DNA from: Candidatus Aquiluna sp. UB-MaderosW2red
Lineage (GTDB): Bacteria; Actinomycetota; Actinomycetes; Actinomycetales; Microbacteriaceae
DNA length: 64,000 bases
Reading direction: 5' to 3'
NCBI RefSeq assembly: GCF_900100865.1
Contig: NZ_LT627734.1
Location: forward strand, 1,178,001 to 1,242,000
The number at the start of each line of letters is the position of its first letter. Positions within the stretch are counted from its first letter, which is position 1. The translations under genes and the position numbers were made by a program. Under the pieces are notes generated by a model. That model had not been told where the DNA came from and did not search any database. It saw only the letters and a program-made list of their open reading frames with translations. Shown here piece after piece: positions 55,182 to 63,088 of the stretch.

Positions 55182-55243
55182 TACAACCCTTTCGATGAGA
55201 GCAACAACCAAATGGGTCCTATGGAATTCCTAATCCTGAGAAG

Positions 55244-56017
55244 CTAACAGTCTTCTCTCAGAAACTCTTTGGGCACCAAGTCCACCCGGTCCGTAACGAT
55301 TCCGTGGGCACCTAGCTCGATGAGCTTGCGCATCTGATTTGCATCATTGATTGTCCAGTAATGAACCTCTAAACCGAGGCTGGAAACTCTCGCAATAAAG
55401 GATTTTCCATCAAAACGCAATGGGCCCTTGCTCACCGGAATCTGCAGAGCGGAGAGGCCTCTGAGCTGGCGCCCTAAACCGATGCCAAAAAAAACATAGT
55501 GTGAGAACCAGACCCGCAGCACTGTCATGGCCGAGCCCGAACTCAAGACCGGCTTAGACAATCCAGCGAGAGTTGCGATTCTCCTCGAGTTGGAAAAACT
55601 TGTAATCAGGATTCGGTGGTGAGCTTGTTGTTGCTCGATGGCGGCAACAGTCGCGCTAATGGCTTGCTCTGACTTTATGTCTAAATTCAGCTTGGCACCG
55701 GGCAACGCGATAAGTATTTCGGCGAGAGTGGGGACACGTCCACCCCTTTTGAGCTTGATCAACTGAAGCTCGGCAAGTGTGAGCTTTCCAACCGAACTCG
55801 ATGAACTCGAAACGCGTGATAGATCAAAATCATGAAACAAGACGGCGTGGCCATCTGAGGTCGCCTGGACATCAGTTTCTAAGTGAGTGGCACCATTGCT
55901 CAGAGCTTCTTGAAAGCTTTCGAGAGTGTTTTCGCTTATTCCGTCGCGATGCATAAAGAGCCCACGATGAGCAATAATACGTGGCTGACCACCTTCGAAA
56001 TAGTTCGATTCGAGCAT
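55244..56017 (-). CDS. Glycerophosphodiester phosphodiesterase
   Basis: It hydrolyses glycerophosphodiesters to glycerol 3-phosphate and an alcohol. A 257-residue GDPD enzyme with AHRGLFM near residues 16-22, ENTLESF, ETDVQAT and HDFDLSRV, and a C-terminal HYWTINDANQM. No signal peptide, so it is probably cytosolic. It precedes rbpA on the same strand by 62 bases and is divergent from the YczE-like gene across 31 bases. Confidence 0.93.
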   Translation of the reverse strand: MLESNYFEGGQPRIIAHRGLFMHRDGISENTLESFQEALSNGATHLETDVQATSDGHAVLFHDFDLSRVSSSSSSVGKLTLAELQLIKLKRGGRVPTLAEILIALPGAKLNLDIKSEQAISATVAAIEQQQAHHRILITSFSNSRRIATLAGLSKPVLSSGSAMTVLRVWFSHYVFFGIGLGRQLRGLSALQIPVSKGPLRFDGKSFIARVSSLGLEVHYWTINDANQMRKLIELGAHGIVTDRVDLVPKEFLREDC

Positions 56018-56036
56018 CTTGATTCACTTTCGGCCA

Positions 56037-56048
56037 TAGCATTTGGAA
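56037..56048 (+). promoter_or_regulatory. Leaderless -10 element of the YczE-like gene
   Basis: TAGCAT (56037-56042) ends exactly six bases before ATG 56049, the same hexamer as at glgC and glgA. This also favours ATG 56049 over TTG 56043. Confidence 0.6.
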
Positions 56049-56654
56049 ATGCAAAAGAAATCCTTCCCAATAAGGCTAGTGAACCTATTGGTGGGATTAG
56101 CCTTTTACGGCCTTGGGCTCGCCATGATGGTAAAGGCTAGCGTCGGGGTTCCGCCATGGGACGTGCTCTCACAGGGCTTAGCATCCCAACTCGGATTATC
56201 ATTCGGTCAGGCCACTATTTTGGTGAGCGCTCTTGTGCTTTTGTTCTGGATTCCACTTCGAGTTAAGCCAGGTTTGGGCTCAATTCTGAATGCACTTTTG
56301 GTCGGTTTATTCGCCGATTTAGCGTTGCCAGTGCTGCCCGAGACCGAGATTTACTGGCAACAGGCAATCATGTTTATTTTTGGAATGTTGCTTATATCAT
56401 TCGCAACCGGGATGTACATCTCGTCAGGCATGGGAAAAGGCCCGAGGGACGGGCTAATGATGGGCCTGGCGCAGAAATTCAACACACCATTTTGGATCGC
56501 TCGAACTTCTGTGGAGATAATTGTTGTTTCGGTTGGTTTTGCCCTAGGCGGTCAAGTTCGAGAAGGAACATTGTTGTTTGCTATTTCGATTGGCTATCTA
56601 AATCAACTGGGCCTAAGGATATTCAAGCTGGTGGGCAAGGACGGTCGCAGTTAG
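56049..56654 (+). CDS. YczE/YyaS/YitT-family membrane protein
   Basis: A 201-residue integral membrane protein with about five hydrophobic segments and the family motifs GLGLAMMVKASVGVPPWDVL near residues 21-40 and SGMGKGPRDGLMMGL near the middle. Members are common in actinobacteria and firmicutes and have no agreed function; transport or regulation has been suggested. It is divergent from GDPD. No terminator is clear in the 138-base gap to trpD. Confidence 0.88.
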   Translation: MQKKSFPIRLVNLLVGLAFYGLGLAMMVKASVGVPPWDVLSQGLASQLGLSFGQATILVSALVLLFWIPLRVKPGLGSILNALLVGLFADLALPVLPETEIYWQQAIMFIFGMLLISFATGMYISSGMGKGPRDGLMMGLAQKFNTPFWIARTSVEIIVVSVGFALGGQVREGTLLFAISIGYLNQLGLRIFKLVGKDGRS

Positions 56655-56792
56655 AGCCAATGAAACTAAGCCGTGTGAGGTGTTATATTCCGGCCACTTC
56701 TGGTCGCCCAAGGAGCACTTCCAAACAGCCGATAATAAACATTATGTCAAGTTAGGGAATTCGATCGGCCCCCTGAGCCGCTAGAGACCGAG

Positions 56793-57851
56793 TTAGATTT
56801 GCTGAGTCGCCTTAGACCAGGAAGTGAGCTTCTGTTTGGCTGCGCCAGATTCAAGTGCCTGAGTAACTTTGTTCAGGGCCGAATCAAACCTTGCACCAAG
56901 ATCCAGCTGAACCTGAGTCGAATCCTTGGCTAAGTCATAACTAACAACACCGGCAGCCGCGTTTAGCAACACGACGTTTTTTATAGAGCGGTAGTTACCA
57001 AACTCTTCGCCCTCGAAAAGGCGCATTGCAACATCAGCGTTGTGATGAGCATCTCCGCCTAAAAGTTCCGTAATTTTGGCGCTAGGGTCAAATCCAAAAT
57101 CAAGCGCGTGATGAATGACTTTCTTATTTGAGACCTCCCAGATCTCATTGGGCGAGGTTATCGAGAGCTCATCGAGACCTTCGTTGGATCGGAAAACCAG
57201 CCCGCTTCGACCTCGGTCGGCGAGCTCCTGAGCCATGAGCGGTGCGATCTGGCGATTGGCAACCCCCAAAGCTGTGGCAATCGGCTGAGCCGGGTTGGCA
57301 AGGGGGCCCAAGAAATTGAATGTAGTTGGCACCCCTAATTCCTTACGAATAGGCGCCACGTGACGCATGGCGGGGTGAAATACCGGCGCGTAAAAGAAGG
57401 TTATCCCCTGCGAATCAAAGACCTGAGCCACCTGATCAGGCGCCAAATCTAGGCGGATCCCTAGAACTTCGAGCATTTCGGAAGATCCTGTTTTTCCAGA
57501 AGCCGAACGGGAGCCGTGTTTTAGAACGGGCACCCCGGAGGCAGCGACCACAACTGCCGCCATTGATGAAATGTTAACTGTGCCAATCAGGTCTCCCCCG
57601 GTTCCGACAATGTCCACTGCGTCGTTTCCGGTCTCTAGGAGAACGGCGCTAGCGAGCATTACATCAACCAACCCGGCTAGCTCCTGAACACTCTCCCCCT
57701 TAGAGCGAAGTGCGAGCATAAAAGCACCCATTTGAGCTTGGGTTGCCTCACCCTGCATGATCTGCTCCATGGCCCATCTGGCACTGTTTCTATCGAGGTC
57801 CTCCCCCGCCAATAGGGCCGAGAGCACACTTGGCCAAGTTTGATTAGTCAT
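56793..57851 (-). CDS. trpD: Anthranilate phosphoribosyltransferase
   Basis: It joins anthranilate to phosphoribosyl pyrophosphate in tryptophan synthesis. The 352 residues show DIVGTGGDLIGTVNISS, KHGSRSASGKTGSSE and the FHPAMRHVAPIRKELGVPT region. I place the start at ATG 57851 (the frame reaches TTG 57857); TAAACT on the minus strand lies 7 bases upstream, close to the leaderless spacing. No other trp gene is near, so the pathway genes are scattered. It is divergent from ctaE. Confidence 0.95.
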   Translation of the reverse strand: MTNQTWPSVLSALLAGEDLDRNSARWAMEQIMQGEATQAQMGAFMLALRSKGESVQELAGLVDVMLASAVLLETGNDAVDIVGTGGDLIGTVNISSMAAVVVAASGVPVLKHGSRSASGKTGSSEMLEVLGIRLDLAPDQVAQVFDSQGITFFYAPVFHPAMRHVAPIRKELGVPTTFNFLGPLANPAQPIATALGVANRQIAPLMAQELADRGRSGLVFRSNEGLDELSITSPNEIWEVSNKKVIHHALDFGFDPSAKITELLGGDAHHNADVAMRLFEGEEFGNYRSIKNVVLLNAAAGVVSYDLAKDSTQVQLDLGARFDSALNKVTQALESGAAKQKLTSWSKATQQI

Positions 57852-57956
57852 GAACAAGAGTTTAGCTAGCGAAAAGAACTCAAAAACTCTAAAAAATCCA
57901 ACGAAATGCTAGCTTCAGAGCGCTTTGGAGTCCGGCGTTCGGTTAGACTTTTTCCT

Positions 57957-58583
57957 ATGACATCCTCCACAATGCCTCAAGCAGCGAATACGGTCATTAA
58001 TAGACCTAACTCAACTTCGGTTGGAACAATTGTTTGGCTCGGCAGCGAAGTCATGTTCTTCGCTGGTCTTTTCGCGATGTATTTCAGCCTGAGAGCTGGT
58101 GCTCCAGCGCTTTGGGAAAGCGAAGTTGTCTTACTCGATGTTCCCTTCGCTTTCATCAACACGCTAATTCTTGTGACTAGCTCTTTTACGGCCCAGTTCG
58201 GAGTTTTTGCCGCCGAAAGACTGCAACCGAGAAGGACTGGCGCCTCCCCAGTGAAGTGGGGAATGGTCGAGTGGTTCATGCTTACTTATCTCTTGGGTGC
58301 GATATTTGTGTCAGGCCAGATTTGGGAGTATGCCGTCCTTATTTCTGAGGGCATGACAATTGCAACGAACTCTTATGGCAGCGCTTTTTACATCACCACC
58401 GGGTTCCACGCACTTCACGTAATTGGCGGATTGATGGCCTTCTTGGTGATTGTGGGAAGAGCATTCGCCGCGAGAAATTTTGGTCACCGTGAGGCCACTA
58501 GCGCGATCGTGGTTTCGTATTACTGGCACTTTGTAGACGTGGTGTGGATCGGCCTTTTCGTGGTCGTCTACATCCTTAGATAG
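57957..58583 (+). CDS. ctaE: Cytochrome c oxidase subunit III
   Basis: Subunit III of the aa3-type oxidase. The 208 residues hold five membrane segments with GSEVMFFAGLFAMYF near the N-terminus and SYYWHFVDVVWIGLFV at the end, both conserved in the family. The open frame begins earlier; ATG 57957 is preferred, with TAGACT (57944-57949) 7 bases upstream. It starts the ctaE-qcrC-qcrA-qcrB run, the usual actinobacterial order. Confidence 0.96.
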   Translation: MTSSTMPQAANTVINRPNSTSVGTIVWLGSEVMFFAGLFAMYFSLRAGAPALWESEVVLLDVPFAFINTLILVTSSFTAQFGVFAAERLQPRRTGASPVKWGMVEWFMLTYLLGAIFVSGQIWEYAVLISEGMTIATNSYGSAFYITTGFHALHVIGGLMAFLVIVGRAFAARNFGHREATSAIVVSYYWHFVDVVWIGLFVVVYILR

Positions 58584-58595
58584 ACGGAGAGATTG

Positions 58596-59372
58596 TTGAA
58601 ATCTGAAAAACCGATGAGACGCCGCCCCTGGGCGGCAGGGTTCGTTATTTTCCTGGGACTGGTTCTTTCAGGAGGCGGGTACGCTACGGCCACCAACGTT
58701 GTGCAGGCGGATGCCTCATCCCCAGCGCAAGTGGATGAAGGCCGCAAACTTTTCTTGGCTAACTGCGCAACCTGCCATGGCTCAAATGGTGAGGGTGCTG
58801 TCGGAGGTCCAAGTCTGATCGGTGTCGGAGCCGCATCGGTCGACTTCCAAGTCGGAACAGGGAGAATGCCCGGCCAAGGTTCAGGCGCTCAGCTAAGGAA
58901 GAAGCCAGTTCAGTTCACGGATCCACAGATTGCTGCCATGGCGGCTTACGTGGCGTCCCTGGCACCCGGGCCAGCCATCCCAACCGAGGAAATGCTCCGG
59001 GCCGACGGCGACGCAACTCATGGTGGAGAGCTTTTCAGAATTAACTGTGCAATGTGTCACAACGCTGTAGGTGCTGGCGGAGCGCTAACACAGGGCAAGT
59101 TTGCTCCCAAACTCCAGGGGGTCACCGAAAAACACGTCTACGAAGCTATGGTTACTGGTCCCCAGAACATGCCGGTCTTCAATGATGCCAATCTGACTCC
59201 TGAGGATAAAAAAGACATCATCACATTCCTGCAGTACGTGGAAGAGAACGACTCAGTGGGTGGATTTGAACTTGGTTCAATTGGTCCGGTCGCAGAGGGA
59301 TTATTTGTGTGGATATTCGGGTTAGGTTTTATAATCGCGATCACTGTTTGGCTCGGCGCCAAATCGAATTAG
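58596..59372 (+). CDS. qcrC: Cytochrome bc1 complex dihaem cytochrome c subunit
   Basis: QcrC is the dihaem cytochrome c that replaces a soluble cytochrome c in actinobacteria and passes electrons directly to the aa3 oxidase. The 258 residues include an N-terminal hydrophobic anchor, haem-binding motifs CATCH and CAMCH with later Met ligand candidates, and a C-terminal membrane helix. TTG 58596 with GGAG six bases upstream is preferred; TTG 58593 is an alternative. It lies 12 bases after ctaE and 11 before qcrA. Confidence 0.94.
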   Translation: MKSEKPMRRRPWAAGFVIFLGLVLSGGGYATATNVVQADASSPAQVDEGRKLFLANCATCHGSNGEGAVGGPSLIGVGAASVDFQVGTGRMPGQGSGAQLRKKPVQFTDPQIAAMAAYVASLAPGPAIPTEEMLRADGDATHGGELFRINCAMCHNAVGAGGALTQGKFAPKLQGVTEKHVYEAMVTGPQNMPVFNDANLTPEDKKDIITFLQYVEENDSVGGFELGSIGPVAEGLFVWIFGLGFIIAITVWLGAKSN

Positions 59373-59383
59373 GAAGGTAGCTG

Positions 59384-60400
59384 ATGAGTGACATTGAAAA
59401 GGTCTATCCAGCTGGTCTAGCCGGTGAGATTGAAAAGCCGATTCCAAACCCAGGAATTGAGCCCCACCGGCTAAGAATGACCGATAAAAGCGAGAAGCAC
59501 GCGAAGACTGCTGAAAAGCAGATCTCTGCGATGTTCTTTGTCTCTGTCATAGGTGCTTTCATAGCCATTTGGGGATTTGTAGCATTCCCAATCATGGATG
59601 GGGATCTATCTGCGACTCGCAACAACACACTATGGATGGGTGTTGGGATGGCTCTGAGCCTGTTCGGTATTGGATTTGGAGCAGTGCACTGGGCTAAGAC
59701 ACTGATGCCCGATGCTGAGGTTTCAGAGCCCCGCCACCAGGCCCGCAGCCCGGACGAGTCGAGAGCCGCAGCCGTTGAAATAATCAAGATGGCCGATGGT
59801 GAATCTGGCTTCTCGAGAAGAAAATTGATTCGACGCAGTCTTTATGGAGCCCTTGCCGTATTTCCGGTCCCTGCGATTGTCATATTCGGCGACCTGGGTC
59901 CTGTAGTCGGTGACTCTCTAAAGCACACCATGTGGAAAGAGGGCGTCAGGCTTACCAAAGATCCCACCGGAATTCCCATCAAGGCCTCTGAGGTCACAAT
60001 CGGATCAGTATTTCACGTCATTCCGGAGGGCTTATCGGATCTCGATCACAAGTTAGAGGAAAAAGCCAAGGCGGCAGTTTTGCTCGTGAGGGTCAACCCC
60101 TCTGATTTGAACGAAGATCCGGAAAAGGCCGGTTGGAGCTACGACGGAATCGTCGCGTATTCGAAGATCTGTACGCATGTTGGTTGTCCCGTTTCGCTCT
60201 ACGAGCAGCACACCCACCACTTACTCTGCCCATGCCACCAGTCAACTTTTGATTTAGCAAACCACTGCGAGGTAATCTTCGGACCCGCCTCCAGGCCTCT
60301 CCCCCAATTGCCCATAGCCGTTGATGCGGAGGGATACCTAATCGCGCAGCGCGACTTCGACCAACCAGTAGGCCCCTCATTCTGGGACATAAGGAAATAA
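59384..60400 (+). CDS. qcrA: Cytochrome bc1 complex Rieske iron-sulfur subunit
   Basis: QcrA holds the high-potential [2Fe-2S] cluster of the bc1 complex. The 338 residues show three membrane segments in the N-terminal half, as in actinobacterial forms, and the cluster motifs CTHVGC and CPCHQS. The start ATG has AGGAAGG upstream. qcrB begins at the base following its stop. Together with qcrC and qcrB it forms the bc1 part of the bc1-aa3 supercomplex. Confidence 0.97.
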   Translation: MSDIEKVYPAGLAGEIEKPIPNPGIEPHRLRMTDKSEKHAKTAEKQISAMFFVSVIGAFIAIWGFVAFPIMDGDLSATRNNTLWMGVGMALSLFGIGFGAVHWAKTLMPDAEVSEPRHQARSPDESRAAAVEIIKMADGESGFSRRKLIRRSLYGALAVFPVPAIVIFGDLGPVVGDSLKHTMWKEGVRLTKDPTGIPIKASEVTIGSVFHVIPEGLSDLDHKLEEKAKAAVLLVRVNPSDLNEDPEKAGWSYDGIVAYSKICTHVGCPVSLYEQHTHHLLCPCHQSTFDLANHCEVIFGPASRPLPQLPIAVDAEGYLIAQRDFDQPVGPSFWDIRK

Positions 60401-62059
60401 ATGAGCACTGTATCCAAGCAAAAAAAATCTGGCGGAGCGTTGGCAGGCACAGCCAATTATCTCGACGAGCGAGTCGGTCTCGGAATAGTCCTGAAGGGCT
60501 TTGGACGCAAAGTCTTTCCTGATCACTGGAGCTTTATGCTCGGTGAGGTGGCCCTCTACAGCTTCGTGATTCTGGTTCTTACAGGAACCTTCCTGACATT
60601 CTTCTACCAGCCCTCGATGGCTGAGGTCTACTATCAGGGCAGCTACGCGCCTCTCAAGGGTGCTGAGATGTCAATTGCCTATGCCTCTAGCCTCGACATC
60701 AGCTTTGACATACGTGGTGGGCTTCTTATGCGCCAGGTTCACCACTGGGCTGCCTTACTCTTCATAGCCGCTATCGGCCTGCACATGCTCAGGGTGTTCT
60801 TCACCGGGGCATTCCGCAAACCTCGCGAACTGAACTGGGTAGTCGGCTTCCTACTTTTCCTAATGGCCATGGGTGCTGGCTTCACTGGCTACTCACTTCC
60901 AGATGACCTACTTTCCGGAAACGGTCTTCGTATCATCGATGGAATGCTCAAGGGAATCCCCGTTATTGGAACTTCCATATCATCAGGCTTCTTTGGTGGC
61001 GAATTTCCGGGAACAGAAGTTGTTGCGAGGCTTTACAGCCTTCACATCATGATTATTCCAGCGTTGATTATCGTGTTCATAGCGCTTCACTTGATGATGG
61101 TTATCATTCACAAGCACTCCCACTACTCGGGCCCAGGACGCACCGACGAAAACGTCGTTGGCTATCCGCTAATGCCCGTGTATGTAGCAAAGGCTGGTGG
61201 ATTCTTCTTCTTAGTATTCGGCGTCATCATGGCCATTTCAGCGACCTTCACCATCAATCCAATTTGGAACTACGGACCGTATGACCCGTCCCCTGTTTCG
61301 GCTGGAACACAGCCTGACTGGTACATCGGATGGCTCGATGGTGCACTTCGGTTAGCTCCGACCGGTTGGGACATCTCGATTGCCGGGTACGTAATTCCGA
61401 TGGGCGTCATGGTTCCACTAGTCGTATCTTTGGTCTTCTTGGCTCTAGTGGCCGCCTACCCATTCATCGAGAACTGGGTGACCCAGGACAAGCGTGAGCA
61501 CCACGTGTTGGATCGCCCAAGAAATGCCCCAACCAGAACCGCCATCGGCGCTGCTGGGGTAACTTTCTACGGTGTTCTTTGGGCAGGTGCATCCACAGAC
61601 TTGATTGCGATCAACTTCCAAATGTCTCTAAACCAGATACTCCTCGCGATGCAGATACTGCTTATAATCGGTCCGGTCATTGCTTACTGGGTGACCAAGC
61701 GAGCCTGCTTGTCGCTACAGCGTAAGGACCGCGAAATTGCCCTGCACGGCCGCGAATCTGGCCGCGTGGTGCGACTCCCCCATGGTGAATACATCGAAAT
61801 CCACGACAAAGTGGATAAGTATGAATTGTGGAAGCTTGTGGACTTCAAGGACTACCAGCCGACTATGGCAAGGCCCAACAAGGATGGCAAGATCACTCTG
61901 GGATCTAAAATCCGAGCGAGAGTGTCAAGCATCTACTTCGAGGACCGGATTGCTCCAGTCTCTAAGGCCGAGTACGAGCTGGCAAATGCCGATCACGCCC
62001 CAGAGTCAACACAGGAAGTCAAGCCAAAGCGCAAGGCTAAGGAATTAACTTCAAAATAA
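60401..62059 (+). CDS. qcrB: Cytochrome bc1 complex cytochrome b subunit
   Basis: QcrB is the di-haem cytochrome b that oxidises menaquinol. The 552 residues show the haem-ligand histidines in VHHWAALLFIAAIGLH and in LHIMIIPALIIVFIALH, and a long C-terminal extension typical of actinobacteria (ending PKRKAKELTSK). It is the last gene of the operon and is followed by a strong hairpin terminator. Confidence 0.98.
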   Translation: MSTVSKQKKSGGALAGTANYLDERVGLGIVLKGFGRKVFPDHWSFMLGEVALYSFVILVLTGTFLTFFYQPSMAEVYYQGSYAPLKGAEMSIAYASSLDISFDIRGGLLMRQVHHWAALLFIAAIGLHMLRVFFTGAFRKPRELNWVVGFLLFLMAMGAGFTGYSLPDDLLSGNGLRIIDGMLKGIPVIGTSISSGFFGGEFPGTEVVARLYSLHIMIIPALIIVFIALHLMMVIIHKHSHYSGPGRTDENVVGYPLMPVYVAKAGGFFFLVFGVIMAISATFTINPIWNYGPYDPSPVSAGTQPDWYIGWLDGALRLAPTGWDISIAGYVIPMGVMVPLVVSLVFLALVAAYPFIENWVTQDKREHHVLDRPRNAPTRTAIGAAGVTFYGVLWAGASTDLIAINFQMSLNQILLAMQILLIIGPVIAYWVTKRACLSLQRKDREIALHGRESGRVVRLPHGEYIEIHDKVDKYELWKLVDFKDYQPTMARPNKDGKITLGSKIRARVSSIYFEDRIAPVSKAEYELANADHAPESTQEVKPKRKAKELTSK

Positions 62060-62066
62060 TCTAACC

Positions 62067-62115
62067 TAACTAATAAACCCCCAACTGAATTAAGCAGTTG
62101 GGGGTTTATTAGTTA
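62067..62115 (+). terminator. Terminator of the qcr operon
   Basis: A perfect 21-bp stem (62067-62087 with 62095-62115) and a 7-base loop, starting 7 bases after the qcrB stop. The C-rich half (CCCCCAACTG with CAGTTGGGGG) is followed by tttatta. The stem also reads the same on the minus strand, so it may stop both directions. Confidence 0.88.
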
Positions 62116-62148
62116 AAAAGAAAACCCTCAGGCCGTTGGTCTGAGGGT
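62116..62148 (-). terminator. Terminator of ssrA
   Basis: On the minus strand a stem of 8 bp plus an inner 2-bp part (62124-62134 with 62138-62148) is followed by TTTTCTTTTT (62123-62114). It lies directly next to the qcr terminator, so two back-to-back terminators separate the convergent units. Confidence 0.85.
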
Positions 62149-62155
62149 GCTCAAA

Positions 62156-62524
62156 GGTGGAGATGCCGGGAATCGAACCCGGGTCCAATGCAACATTCAT
62201 GATTCTTCTACGGGTGTAGCTTCGTTATTCGTTCTACTTGGCCCCAGCATTTGTTTGAAGCAACTACGCTGACAGGCCCAGTTACAGTAAAAGTCCCAAT
62301 CAGCCCTGCAACCCAGCTAACCAGCAAGATTTCTAAATGACGTCTAGATCCGGCACGAAATCACAACCGGTTAAACGGACTTCGGGGCTAGCTATGCAGC
62401 TAGGGCGAAGTCGGCGCGCTTTGTATTGGCACCTATAGTTTTGAACACATCGTTTACGAGATAAGTGCTCATCCTCGACCCGCTTCTTTCACTCATTACT
62501 ACAATGTCGAAACCGATCATCCCC
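62156..62524 (-). ncRNA. ssrA: Transfer-messenger RNA (tmRNA)
   Basis: tmRNA rescues stalled ribosomes. The 5' end GGGGATG pairs with CATCTCC near the 3' end, which carries the T arm CCGGG-TTCGATT-CCCGG. The tag frame (62430-62392, minus strand) starts with GCC and encodes ANTKRADFALAA before TAG; the ending ALAA is the usual degradation signal. The final CCA is not fully encoded (ACC then T). Confidence 0.96.
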
Positions 62525-62533
62525 ATGTTTAGT

Positions 62534-62563
62534 TGTATAAGTGTCGTGCCCTGGTTTGACCAA
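62534..62563 (-). promoter_or_regulatory. Promoter of ssrA
   Basis: On the minus strand TTGGTC (62558-62563) and TATACA (62534-62539) are 18 bases apart and would start transcription about 3 bases before the mature tmRNA 5' end. Confidence 0.5.
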
Positions 62564-62671
62564 GGAGATAAGGATAACAGCTTTCAACTGTTTTCTCTTG
62601 CTGTCTAATGCAAATAGAGATCAACAGCAGGCACATTTGGCTAATTGAGGCGCATGCACCCGTTCGCAGCC

Positions 62672-63088
62672 CTATGAACGAGCGTGTGCTCCGCGACTGT
62701 ACTCGAACACGAAGCCAATAACTGCAACGATTGCGAATGGGATCGCAAAATAAGTGAGCCACCAGCCGACAGCAAGCGAGAGAAACACGAAGGCAAGAGA
62801 AGCTCCAAGGATCAGTGGCCACCAACTCCATGGGCTGAAAAACCCGACTTCACCAGAGTCGTCTGAGATTTCAGCATCTAGGCGATCTTCTGGAAGCAAA
62901 GCCGAGCGCTTATCGGCAGCGTATAGGTAGTAAGCGATGAATAAACATAACGGAACCAATAATCCAATGACGATTGTGCCAATTGGCTCGGTGTAGCCCC
63001 AATAAATATTGGAGAGCAGAACATACCCGACCGCTGTCAGTGTGAAGAAAACGGCCAAGACAATTAGCATGCCAATGTTTGATTTCAC
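62672..63088 (-). CDS. ctaF: Cytochrome c oxidase subunit IV, actinobacterial type
   Basis: CtaF is the small actinobacterial subunit of the aa3 oxidase. The 138 residues have four hydrophobic segments (about 6-26, 35-56, 90-108, 111-129), with [20 protein letters not shown] near the third. The start is GTG 63088, overlapping the ctaD stop by four bases (GTGA), so the two are coupled. It lies upstream of the ssrA promoter region on the same strand. Confidence 0.92.
   Translation of the reverse strand: MKSNIGMLIVLAVFFTLTAVGYVLLSNIYWGYTEPIGTIVIGLLVPLCLFIAYYLYAADKRSALLPEDRLDAEISDDSGEVGFFSPWSWWPLILGASLAFVFLSLAVGWWLTYFAIPFAIVAVIGFVFEYSRGAHARS

Noticed and set aside
56655-56792. Terminator or small RNA between the YczE-like gene and trpD
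   Set aside because: Only weak 4-5 bp hairpins (such as ATAAT-AAAC-ATTAT) without T tails are present.
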